Shown: positions 1 to 7,218 of the stretch, piece by piece | Numbering within the stretch: the stretch's first letter is position 1 | Layout of the letters: every line of letters begins with the position of its first letter | NCBI GenBank assembly: GCA_043782425.1 | Contig: JAYWAM010000241.1 | Coordinates: 1-31,869, forward strand | Direction of reading: 5' to 3' | From: JAYWAM01 sp043782425 | GTDB lineage: Bacteria; Pseudomonadota; Gammaproteobacteria; Burkholderiales; Usitatibacteraceae | Length of the DNA stretch: 31,869 bases | Made by a program: the position numbers and the translations under genes | Notes under the pieces: generated by a model | The model's input: the letters and a program-made list of their open reading frames with translations, nothing else | The model's database searches: none | Told to the model about the DNA's origin: nothing

Positions 1-138
1 CAAGCCCTTTGATAACACCCGCTTTTACGCTATCCCAGCATGAGCAGGAAAGCGCAAAAATCGCAGAAAAAAAGCTTGCAAACGAACAGAGTATCTACAA
101 AATAGCGTTTCTATTGCATTTGAAATAAGGAGAATACC
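1..138. other. Left-edge stretch upstream of nrtD; possible 3' end of an upstream gene
   Basis: Two forward frames stay open from the left edge: one ends at TGA 41-43 (13 codons), the other at TAA 126-128 (41 codons). Either could be the tail of the preceding transporter gene, but neither tail is recognisable to me, so no product is assigned. The only clear signal is the AAGGAG ribosome-binding site at 127-132 that serves nrtD. Confidence 0.3.
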
Positions 139-939
139 TTGGAGCGTCCGGATAAATTTGTCGAAATACAAAACGTCGGCATGGAATTCAACACCAGGCG
201 CGGGCGTTTCGTCGCGCTGGAGAATATCAATCTTTCCATCGCCAAAGGTGAGTTTGTCAGCCTCATCGGTCATTCGGGCTGTGGCAAATCGACGCTGCTC
301 AATCAGTTGGCTGGCTTGCTGCAACCCACCTCTGGGGTGATTCTGTGCGGCAACAAAGAAGTGCGCGGCGCAGGCCCTGAGCGCGGCGTGGTGTTCCAGA
401 ATCATTCTCTGCTGCCGTGGCTGACGTGCTTCGATAATGTCTATCTCGCCGTCGAGCGTGTATTCGGCGCAGTCGAATCGAAAGCCAAGCTCAAGCAGCG
501 CACCCATGCCGCCTTGGAAATGGTCGGCCTGACGCACGCCGAACATAAGCATCCCAATGAAGTCTCAGGCGGCATGAAGCAGCGCGTCGGCATTGCGCGC
601 GCGCTTTCCATGGAACCCAAGGTGCTGCTGCTCGACGAACCCTTCGGCGCGCTAGACGCACTCACGCGCGCCAAGCTGCAAGACGAGCTGATGGGCATCG
701 TGGTGAAAACCGGCAGCACAGTGTTGATGGTGACGCATGATGTGGACGAAGCCGTGCTGTTATCGGACCGCATCGTCATGATGACCAATGGACCGGCGGC
801 GACCATAGGACAGATTGTCGATGTCGTCATCGACCGCCCGCGTGAACGTCTCAAGCTGGTGGCGCACCCCAAGTACATCGATTGCCGCAGGCAGGTGCTG
901 GAGTTTTTATATCAGAAGCAGTTGCGCTCGGCGGCGTGA
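139..939 (+). CDS. nrtD: Nitrate-type ABC transporter, ATP-binding subunit
   Basis: Cytoplasmic ATPase of an ABC importer of the nitrate/sulfonate/taurine class; nitrate is the likely substrate because nitrate and nitrite reductases follow. The 266-residue length is normal for a single NBD. Visible motifs are Walker A GHSGCGKST (44-52), Q-loop Gln87, the signature VSGGMKQR (142-149), Walker B LLLDEP (163-168) and the switch His200. The start is a TTG at 139, chosen because AAGGAG (127-132) lies 6 bases upstream. Permease and binding-protein genes should lie off the left edge. It is convergent with the kinase gene, whose stop is 25 bp away; no terminator hairpin is visible between them. Substrate assignment rests on context, since the NBD alone cannot separate nitrate from cyanate or bicarbonate importers. 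Confidence 0.88.
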   Translation: MERPDKFVEIQNVGMEFNTRRGRFVALENINLSIAKGEFVSLIGHSGCGKSTLLNQLAGLLQPTSGVILCGNKEVRGAGPERGVVFQNHSLLPWLTCFDNVYLAVERVFGAVESKAKLKQRTHAALEMVGLTHAEHKHPNEVSGGMKQRVGIARALSMEPKVLLLDEPFGALDALTRAKLQDELMGIVVKTGSTVLMVTHDVDEAVLLSDRIVMMTNGPAATIGQIVDVVIDRPRERLKLVAHPKYIDCRRQVLEFLYQKQLRSAA

Positions 940-964
940 AGCAAGAAAGAAGTTACGTTAACCC

Positions 965-2668
965 TCACTTTGCCGATAAGACAAGGATGAGATAAATCAG
1001 CAGCGCGTTAAGCGCGAAAGACAGTAGCGCGCTAGCGCGCCAGCGTTCTGCGGCGGGGCGGCCCAGCAGGGGTGTGGAGGGCGGCGGCGCCAGCGGGCGC
1101 GCGGCACCGCGCTCCAATGCCAGCAGGAATTCTTCAGCGGTTTCAAAGCGCGCGGCGGGATCGCGCGCCACGGCTTTTAGCAATACGTTCTCCAGCCACA
1201 GCGGGATGTCGGGGCGATAGCGCGTGGGCGGGGCCGGGTCGCCGAAGCGCGGATGTTGAAACGGCTCGATTTCGCCGTAGGGATATTTGCGCGTCAGCGC
1301 GTGATAAAGCGTGACCCCTGCGGCATACAGATCAGATTGTGGCGACGCCGCACCACCGCTGAATTGTTCGGGCGCGATGTAGCTCGGCGTGCCAGCCTGC
1401 GCGCGCACGCTGGTCTGGGGCGACAGGCCGGAAATGGCAATACCGAAATCGAGTAGGCGCATTTCGCCATCGGCGCCGAGGTGCACGTTGTCGGGCTTGA
1501 CATCGCGATGCACAATTGAGCGCCGATGCAAGGCGCCCAGCGCGCGCGCCAGCGAGATGCCGGTCTGTATCATTTCTGGCACAGAAAAGTGGCGTCCATT
1601 TTTCAGCCAGCCTTCCAGCGTGGCGCCCTCGTGCCAGGTCTGCACGTAGTAAAGCGCGCTACGGCGCTGCGGGGAGACGTCTATCACTTGCGGAAAAAAA
1701 CGCGCGATTGCGCGCTTGGCGATCCAGCTTTCGTGCAGGAAATGATTGCGCTCAATAGCATCTGCGCCGCGCTCCGGCGTTAACGCCTTGAGCACCAGGC
1801 TGCGCCCACTTTCCATGTCGCTGACGCGGTAGATGATGGTTGCCGCCGAGCGGCGCAAAATTTCTTCGACGCGAAAGCCGTCCAGGTCCTGTCCGGGTTT
1901 TAATTGCGGCGGCGGCAGCAGGTCAGCGCCCAGGGTCACCACGTCTTCCCAGTCGTCGGCGGGTAGTTCGTCGATATGCACCACGATGGCGCTGACGTTG
2001 TCCTGGCTGCCTGCTGCAAGCGCCGCCTGGCACAGCGCGCCTGCCGTGAGATCGGGGTTGCTTGAAGCCGCCAGCAAAACCTCAATTTCCTTTTGCGCTA
2101 GCGCCGACCACACGCCATCACACACCAGCAGGAAGCGGTCATTTTTCTCCAGCGCGCCATTGCCGTAATCCGGGGTCAAGCGCGTGTCGAGGCCAATGCC
2201 GCGCGTCAGCACGTGATTCATGTCGGGTCTATCCCACACATGGTCCGTGGTCAGGCGCGTCAGTTTTGCATTGCGCCAAAGATAAATGCGTGTATCGCCC
2301 ACATGGGCGAAGTAATAGCAGCGCCCGCGCAGCAGCAACGCTGTGAGGGTGGTGGCCATGCCGCCCAGCTCGCGCCGGTTTTGCGCCTGCGAAAGCACCC
2401 AGCGGTTGAGAGGTTGCAAAACGCGGTCGAGCGCCACCAGTGGCTCCCAGGTATCAGGCGTGGCGTAGAAATCGGTGATCAGGCCGCGCACGCAGAACTC
2501 GGCCGCCTCGCGCCCGCCGCTGTTGCCCGACACGCCGTCGGCGATGGCCGTGAGATAGCCTTTATGCACGCGCTCGTCGCCGGTCGGGCTGACGATGCCG
2601 ACAAAATCTTCGTTGCGCTCGCGAGGACCGGTGAGCGAACTATGGCCGAGCTGTACAACTAATGGCAT
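965..2668 (-). CDS. PP2C phosphatase / Ser-Thr protein kinase fusion with C-terminal membrane anchor
   Basis: A 567-residue bifunctional signalling protein. Residues 1-235 form a PP2C-type phosphatase with metal-binding acidic positions in RERNED (16-21), ADGVSG (43-48), HVGD (122-125), CDGVW (183-187) and SQDN (221-224). Residues 262-520 form a Hanks-type kinase: Lys294 in VLKAL, Glu314, catalytic HRDVKPDN (387-394), DFG (407-409) and APEQF. The glycine-rich loop is degenerate: the segment around 269-281 has no GxGxxG. A hydrophobic helix (about 545-564) should tether it to the inner membrane with both enzymes in the cytosol. It starts 4 bp after the stop of the nitrate transporter, so the two are co-transcribed. 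Fusions of this kind are known next to narK/nirB-type genes in proteobacteria; a role in modulating nitrate uptake or reduction is inference. Confidence 0.88.
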   Translation of the reverse strand: MPLVVQLGHSSLTGPRERNEDFVGIVSPTGDERVHKGYLTAIADGVSGNSGGREAAEFCVRGLITDFYATPDTWEPLVALDRVLQPLNRWVLSQAQNRRELGGMATTLTALLLRGRCYYFAHVGDTRIYLWRNAKLTRLTTDHVWDRPDMNHVLTRGIGLDTRLTPDYGNGALEKNDRFLLVCDGVWSALAQKEIEVLLAASSNPDLTAGALCQAALAAGSQDNVSAIVVHIDELPADDWEDVVTLGADLLPPPQLKPGQDLDGFRVEEILRRSAATIIYRVSDMESGRSLVLKALTPERGADAIERNHFLHESWIAKRAIARFFPQVIDVSPQRRSALYYVQTWHEGATLEGWLKNGRHFSVPEMIQTGISLARALGALHRRSIVHRDVKPDNVHLGADGEMRLLDFGIAISGLSPQTSVRAQAGTPSYIAPEQFSGGAASPQSDLYAAGVTLYHALTRKYPYGEIEPFQHPRFGDPAPPTRYRPDIPLWLENVLLKAVARDPAARFETAEEFLLALERGAARPLAPPPSTPLLGRPAAERWRASALLSFALNALLIYLILVLSAK

Positions 2669-2672
2669 GGGA

Positions 2673-3884
2673 CTACACTTTAGCAGCAGTTAAGTGTGCT
2701 GCGCCCCAGGTAGTGCGCCAACGTTTTTTAACACTCGTTAAACCGATCAAGGCGATGAAGGCCAGCGCGGCAAAAATCAGCAGGCCGATTTGATAGCTGC
2801 CGCTCCATTGGCGCGAATAGCCGAGGCTGGAAGCAAGGTAGAAGCCGCCGATACCGCCCGCCATGCCGACCAGCCCGGTCATCACGCCGATTTCTTTGCG
2901 GAAACGTTGCGGCACCAGTTGGAACACCGCGCCATTGCCCATACCCAGAAACAGCATGGCGGCGACAAAAACTGCCAGTGCGAGCCACACCGATTGCGGC
3001 GCAAAGCTCACCACCACCAGGCACACGCCCGCCGCGACATACATCACCGACAAGCTGCGGATGCCGCCGATGCGGTCGGCAAGTTTGCCGCCTAACGGAC
3101 GCATCATCGAGCCGGCGAACACGCACGCGGCCGTCATGTAGCCGGCCAACACCGGCGCGATACCGTATTGGGTATTGAAATAAATCGTGAGCGAGGCGGC
3201 CAGACCGACGAAGCCGCCAAAAGTGACACTGTAGAAAAACATGAACCACCAGGCGTCCTTGTCGCGTAACACTTTCAGGTAATCCCACAAGGGTTTGGGG
3301 GCAGGGCACTCTGGACTGTCCTTGGCGAGAAACCAGTACACAAGCAGCGTTAGGATAAGTGGTAGCGCGGCGATACCAAATACATTGCTCCAGCCATAGG
3401 CGACGGCGAGTGACGGCGCCAGCAGGGCCGCCAGTGCGGTGCCCGAGTTGCCCGCTCCGGCGATACCGAGCGCCGCGCCCTGGTGTTCCGGCGGATACCA
3501 GCGCGACGCCAGCGGCAAGGCGACAGCGAACGAGGATCCCGCAACGCCAAGCGCCAAACCCAGCAGCAACACCTGTTCATAGCTCTTGATGCCAAAATAC
3601 CAGGCGGCAATCAGCGCCACGATGACTATTACCTGGCCGATGACGCCCGCCAGCTTGGGTTTCAAGTGATCGACCAGAACACCCATCACCATGCGCAGCA
3701 ATGCGCCGGCGAGCACCGGCGTCGCCACCATCAACCCTTTTTGCGCAGCGTTCAGGCCCAGATCATTGGCGATCTGCACGCCTAGCGGGCCGAGCATCAC
3801 CCACACCATGAAACTTAAATCGAAATATAAAAAAGCTGCAAACAGCGTCGGCACATGGCCGGATTTCCAAAACGAAGTTGTCAC
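2673..3884 (-). CDS. narK: MFS nitrate/nitrite transporter (NarK/NasA type)
   Basis: Twelve-helix major facilitator protein of the nitrate/nitrite porter family, about 403 residues from the start chosen here. Family hallmarks are the N-terminal FWKSGHVPTLFAAFLYFD, the PLGVQIANDLGLN stretch, the glycine-rich GIAGAGNSGTALAALLAP and a second glycine-rich motif LGMGNGAVFQLVPQRF. It would import nitrate across the inner membrane for the reductases encoded divergently. The frame is open up to a TTG at 3908, but that codon lies only about 4 nt from the start point expected for the sigma-54 promoter at 3923-3938. I therefore prefer the GTG at 3884, which has a weak GGAT about 7 nt upstream and leaves the usual short NasA-like N-terminus. 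It is the first gene of an operon with the phosphatase-kinase fusion. Confidence 0.9.
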   Translation of the reverse strand: MTTSFWKSGHVPTLFAAFLYFDLSFMVWVMLGPLGVQIANDLGLNAAQKGLMVATPVLAGALLRMVMGVLVDHLKPKLAGVIGQVIVIVALIAAWYFGIKSYEQVLLLGLALGVAGSSFAVALPLASRWYPPEHQGAALGIAGAGNSGTALAALLAPSLAVAYGWSNVFGIAALPLILTLLVYWFLAKDSPECPAPKPLWDYLKVLRDKDAWWFMFFYSVTFGGFVGLAASLTIYFNTQYGIAPVLAGYMTAACVFAGSMMRPLGGKLADRIGGIRSLSVMYVAAGVCLVVVSFAPQSVWLALAVFVAAMLFLGMGNGAVFQLVPQRFRKEIGVMTGLVGMAGGIGGFYLASSLGYSRQWSGSYQIGLLIFAALAFIALIGLTSVKKRWRTTWGAAHLTAAKV

Positions 3885-3922
3885 AGTGATATCCAGTTTA
3901 GAGTGCAAAAAAGAAAATCTAT

Positions 3923-3938
3923 CGCAAGGCGCGTGCCA
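3923..3938 (-). promoter_or_regulatory. Predicted sigma-54 promoter of narK and the kinase gene
   Basis: On the minus strand the sequence reads TGGCAC-GCGCC-TTGCG, which matches the sigma-54 consensus at every conserved position. The -24 GG (3937-3936) and -12 GC (3925-3924) are separated by exactly 10 bases. The expected start point is near 3912. This promoter is the reason for moving the transporter start from TTG 3908 to GTG 3884. Confidence 0.8.
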
Positions 3939-3958
3939 AAAGGAGATTTACCGGGCTG

Positions 3959-3975
3959 CGCACTATTTCGGTGAA
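3959..3975. promoter_or_regulatory. NtrC-like enhancer site 1
   Basis: The 17-bp site CGCAC-TATTTCG-GTGAA fits the NtrC pattern TGCAC-N7-GTGCA with one mismatch in each half-site and keeps the inner T and G. It lies between the two sigma-54 promoters, about 55 bp upstream of the predicted narK start point and about 160 bp upstream of the nirB start point. Confidence 0.5.
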
Positions 3976-3992
3976 CAATTTCGCGCCGATTC

Positions 3993-4009
3993 TGCGCCGA
4001 ATTGGTGCA
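3993..4009. promoter_or_regulatory. NtrC-like enhancer site 2
   Basis: The 17-bp site TGCGC-CGAATTG-GTGCA matches NtrC sites such as those of enterobacterial glnA, with one half-site mismatch. Its centre is 34 bp from site 1, a spacing that suits cooperative binding. It lies about 128 bp upstream of the predicted nirB start point and 89 bp upstream of that of narK. The further GGTGCACC at 4021-4028 could be a degenerate third half-site. Confidence 0.6.
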
Positions 4010-4103
4010 ATAGAGTGAATGGTGCACCGCAATATGGCGGAAATTATTCTCGACTTCCTGGTCCGCGTGAGCGGGAGCGGGTTGGATGGAGATCAAAAAT
4101 CGC

Positions 4104-4119
4104 TGGCATCTTTCTTGCG
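4104..4119 (+). promoter_or_regulatory. Predicted sigma-54 promoter of nirBD
   Basis: The sequence TGGCAT-CTTTC-TTGCG carries the -24 GG (4105-4106) and -12 GC (4117-4118) exactly 10 bases apart, with one departure from TGGCAC. The start point should fall near 4130, giving a leader of about 98 nt before nirB. The leader contains a tandem GACGCAAA at 4180-4195; no strong ribosome-binding site is visible before the ATG. Confidence 0.75.
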
Positions 4120-4227
4120 AGTCAATATTGAGAATTTCTAAGCCGGACGAGCCGGAAGCAAAAGCGATTCTCGCGCCAAGACGCAAAGACGCAAAGAAAA
4201 TCAACCCCGTATTAGACGACGGCGACT

Positions 4228-6678
4228 ATGAAGAAAATGAAATTGGTAATGGTAGGCAACGGCATGGCAGGGGTGCGCACGCTTGAGGAATTGCTCAAGC
4301 TTGCCCCTGATCTTTATGACATCACGGTATTCGGCGCCGAACCTTACGCTAACTACAACCGCATTCTGCTGTCGCCGGTACTCGCTGGTGAACAAACCAT
4401 CAAAGACATCATGCTCAATGATGTCGATTGGTATGAAAAAAACGCTATCACCCTGCACCTGAACAAAAAAATCACGCGCATTGACCGCAAAAATCGCATC
4501 GCGTACGCAGAAGATGGTGTGAGCGCCGAATATGATCGCCTGATTCTCGCCACCGGTTCCAATCCCTTCATGTTGCCGGTGCCTGGCAATGATCTGCAAG
4601 GTGTCATCAGCTTCCGCGACATTCACGACGTGGATGCAATGGTTGATGCATCGGCCAAGTACCAGCATGCAGTGGTGATCGGCGGCGGTCTGCTCGGACT
4701 GGAAGCAGCCAATGGCCTCAAGCTGCGCGGCATGGATGTGACCGTGGTGCATGTTCTCGACAATCTGATGGAACGTCAACTCGATCCCACCGGCTCGAAA
4801 TTGCTGCAAAAAAGCCTGGAAGATAAAGGGCTCAAGTTCCTGATGGGCAAGCAGACCGAACAGTTGACGGGTAAGGATGGACGCGTCGCTACGGTGCGCT
4901 TCAAGGATGGCAGCGAAATACCGGCAGACCTGGTGGTGATGGCGGTGGGCATACGCCCCAACACCGCGCTGGCCGAATCGGCGGGCATTCACTGCAATCG
5001 CGGCATCGTGGTCAACGACACCATGCAGACCTACGATCCGCGTATCTATGCGATAGGTGAGTGCGTGTCGCATCGCGGTGTGGCGTATGGCCTGGTCGCG
5101 CCGCTGTTCGAGATGGCCAAGGTGTGCGCCAATCATCTGGCCGAATACGGCATAGGCCGCTATACCGGCTCGGTCACCTCGACCAAGCTCAAGGTGACCG
5201 GCATCGAACTGTTTTCCGCTGGCGATTATCTGGGCGGCGCGGGCACGGAAGATTTGCTGCTGTCCGACCCCAAGGGCGGCCTGTACAAAAAACTGGTGCT
5301 CAAAGAAAACAAGCTGGTGGGCGCAGTGCTCTACGGCGAGAGCGAGGACGGCAACTGGTATTTAAAATTAATCCGCGAAAGCACCGACGTTTCCGCGTTG
5401 CGTAACCGCCTGCTGTTCGGCGAAACCCATCTGGGCGATGCCGGCCACGGCGGACAAAATCGCGCTGCCGCAATGAAAGACACCGATCAGGTGTGCGACT
5501 GTAACGGCGTGTGCAAGGGCGCTATTGTCAAAGCCATCGTCACCAAAGGTTTGTTCACGCTCGATGACGTCAAGGCGCATACCAAAGCCTCCGCATCCAG
5601 CGGTTCCTGTACCGGACTGGTGGAACAAATTCTGGCGCAGACCCTCGGCGGGGATTACGAAGCCCCTCAATCCAAGCCGATGTGCAAGTGCACCGACTAC
5701 ACCCATGACCAGGTGCGCGCCGCCATCCGCGAGCAGAAGCTGACTTCCATTCCCGCAGTCATGAACATGCTCGAATGGAAACGTGCGGACGGCTGTCCAT
5801 CGTGCCGCCCCGCGCTCAATTACTACCTGATTTCCACCTGGCCCAAAGAAGCCAAGGACGACAATCAATCGCGTTACATCAACGAACGCGCCCATGCCAA
5901 TATCCAGAAGGACGGCAGCTATTCGGTGATACCGCGTCTGTGGGGCGGTTCGGTAACCGTGGATCAGTTGCGCGCCATTGCCGATGTGGCCGAAAAATTT
6001 GAAGTGCCGACGATGAAAATCACCGGCGGTCAGCGCATCGATTTGTTGGGGGTGAAAAAAGAAACCTTGCCCGAAGTGTGGGGCTTCCTCGCCGACCGTG
6101 GCCTGGTTTCCGGTCACGCCTATGGCAAGGCGTTGCGCACGGTGAAAACCTGCGTCGGCTCCGAGTGGTGCCGCTTTGGCGTACAGGATTCGACGCAAAT
6201 GGGCATTGATCTGGAAGAAATGACCTGGGGCTCGTGGACCCCGCATAAATTTAAGATGGCAGTAAGCGGCTGCCCGCGCAATTGCGCTGAAGCAACCATC
6301 AAAGACTTTGGTGTGGTCGCCATCGAGTCAGGTTGGGAACTACACATCGGCGGCAACGGCGGCGTGAAAGTACGCGCCACCGATTTGCTGTGTCGTGTCA
6401 CCACTCGCGAAGAAGTGCTGGAATACGCCGCTGCCTTCATGCAAATCTACCGCGAAGAAGCGCGCTATCTGGAACGCACCGCGCCCTGGGTCGAACGTGT
6501 GGGCCTGCCTTATATCAAGGGCCGCGTGGTGGATGACGCCGCAGGCCGCACCGCCGCTTACCAGCGCTTCCTCGAATCGCAGGAAATTTACCGTTTCGAT
6601 CCCTGGGAGCAGCGCGCCAAGGGCATGGATAAACATGAATTCATACCGCTGAAAGTGATAGAGGGACAACCCGCATGA
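4228..6678 (+). CDS. nirB: NAD(P)H-dependent nitrite reductase, large subunit
   Basis: Cytoplasmic siroheme enzyme that reduces nitrite to ammonium with NAD(P)H; 816 residues, close to the family length. Order of domains: FAD-binding part beginning VMVGNGMAG (7-15), NAD-binding GGGLLGLE (152-159), two BFD-like [2Fe-2S] segments (CDC at 423-425 and CTGL at 461-464; CKC at 486-488 and CPSC at 523-526), then the nitrite/sulfite reductase repeats. The siroheme/[4Fe-4S] ligands are Cys642, Cys648, Cys682 and Cys686 (TCVGSEWC and GCPRNC). In the first BFD segment the usual CGSC reads SGSC (Ser458), so one expected ligand seems absent. ATG 4228 precedes another ATG at 4237; either could start. It overlaps nirD by 4 bp and follows the sigma-54 promoter. 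Confidence 0.96.
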   Translation: MKKMKLVMVGNGMAGVRTLEELLKLAPDLYDITVFGAEPYANYNRILLSPVLAGEQTIKDIMLNDVDWYEKNAITLHLNKKITRIDRKNRIAYAEDGVSAEYDRLILATGSNPFMLPVPGNDLQGVISFRDIHDVDAMVDASAKYQHAVVIGGGLLGLEAANGLKLRGMDVTVVHVLDNLMERQLDPTGSKLLQKSLEDKGLKFLMGKQTEQLTGKDGRVATVRFKDGSEIPADLVVMAVGIRPNTALAESAGIHCNRGIVVNDTMQTYDPRIYAIGECVSHRGVAYGLVAPLFEMAKVCANHLAEYGIGRYTGSVTSTKLKVTGIELFSAGDYLGGAGTEDLLLSDPKGGLYKKLVLKENKLVGAVLYGESEDGNWYLKLIRESTDVSALRNRLLFGETHLGDAGHGGQNRAAAMKDTDQVCDCNGVCKGAIVKAIVTKGLFTLDDVKAHTKASASSGSCTGLVEQILAQTLGGDYEAPQSKPMCKCTDYTHDQVRAAIREQKLTSIPAVMNMLEWKRADGCPSCRPALNYYLISTWPKEAKDDNQSRYINERAHANIQKDGSYSVIPRLWGGSVTVDQLRAIADVAEKFEVPTMKITGGQRIDLLGVKKETLPEVWGFLADRGLVSGHAYGKALRTVKTCVGSEWCRFGVQDSTQMGIDLEEMTWGSWTPHKFKMAVSGCPRNCAEATIKDFGVVAIESGWELHIGGNGGVKVRATDLLCRVTTREEVLEYAAAFMQIYREEARYLERTAPWVERVGLPYIKGRVVDDAAGRTAAYQRFLESQEIYRFDPWEQRAKGMDKHEFIPLKVIEGQPA

Positions 6679-7043
6679 ATGCTGTAATCAAAAAAGTCGT
6701 CACACAAGAACAGCAATGGATTGAAGTCGGCAATGTGAGCGACATCCCCAAAGACGGCGCACGTGTGGTGAAAACCCCGCTGGGCGATATCGCCGTGTTT
6801 CGTAATATGCAGGATGAAATTTTTGCCTTGCGCGATAAATGTCCGCACAAGGGCGGGCCGCTGTCGCAGGGCATCATTTTCGGTCGCACCGTGGCGTGTC
6901 CGCTGCATAACTGGAATATCGCGCTGGAGACCGGCATAGCGGTGGCGCCGGACGAAGGCTGCGCCGCCTCGTTCCCAGTGCGGCTGCAAGGTAAGAAAGT
7001 ATTTCTGTCGCTAACGCCGAACATAGGCTGCCCAGAAAACTAA
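6675..7043 (+). CDS. nirD: Nitrite reductase small subunit with Rieske-type [2Fe-2S] motif
   Basis: Partner of NirB in cytoplasmic nitrite reduction, 122 residues of Rieske fold. Unlike the E. coli-type NirD, which lacks cluster ligands, this protein has the complete set: Cys56-Pro-His58 and, 16 residues on, Cys75-Pro-Leu-His78 (in CPHKGGPL and CPLHNW). It may therefore bind a [2Fe-2S] cluster. The start ATG overlaps the nirB stop (ATGA), indicating translational coupling. A stand-alone Rieske ferredoxin is the alternative reading, but the overlap with nirB makes NirD far likelier. Confidence 0.92.
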   Translation: MNAVIKKVVTQEQQWIEVGNVSDIPKDGARVVKTPLGDIAVFRNMQDEIFALRDKCPHKGGPLSQGIIFGRTVACPLHNWNIALETGIAVAPDEGCAASFPVRLQGKKVFLSLTPNIGCPEN

Positions 7044-7072
7044 TTCCCATTCGCAATGGAAAAAAGATTGGC

Positions 7073-7175
7073 GTAGGGCGGATGAGCGTAGCGTTATCCG
7101 CCGAATGGTGGCCGGATGTTGGATGTTGGATATCAGATGTTGGATGTCGGAAGGCGCTGCGCTTTTCCGACCTAC
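7073..7175. repeat. Composite palindromic intergenic repeat between nirD and nasA
   Basis: Two hairpins lie in tandem: GGCGGAT (7077-7083) pairs with ATCCGCC (7096-7102), and GTCGGAA (7146-7152) with TTCCGAC (7165-7171). The whole block is framed by GTAGG (7073-7077) and CCTAC (7171-7175). Between them are iterations of GGATGTT (7114-7150). The first hairpin resembles the GGCGGAT-type intergenic repeat that recurs in many proteobacterial genomes. It could act as an mRNA processing or attenuation element inside the operon. Confidence 0.55.
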
Positions 7176-7218
7176 GTTCTGGATAAATAATTTAGGTTTT
7201 AACGAGAGATGGAACAAG

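Noticed and set aside
4021..4028. GGTGCACC palindrome as a third NtrC site
   Set aside because: No partner half-site at the 17-bp spacing; treated at most as a degenerate half-site.
4180..4195. Tandem GACGCAAA in the nirB leader
   Set aside because: Only two copies in a purine-rich leader; no palindromic symmetry and nothing to link it to a regulator.
4201..5136. Long minus-strand open frame opposite nirB
   Set aside because: It lies wholly opposite strongly conserved NirB codons and its translation looks like a shadow (His-rich, no domain).
5368..6246. Second long minus-strand open frame opposite nirB
   Set aside because: Same reason: it mirrors conserved NirB motifs and shows no domain of its own.
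7105..7218. N-terminal extension of nasA by 38 residues
   Set aside because: The added sequence is a translation of the intergenic hairpin repeat and has no family match; ATG 7219 fits the family start.
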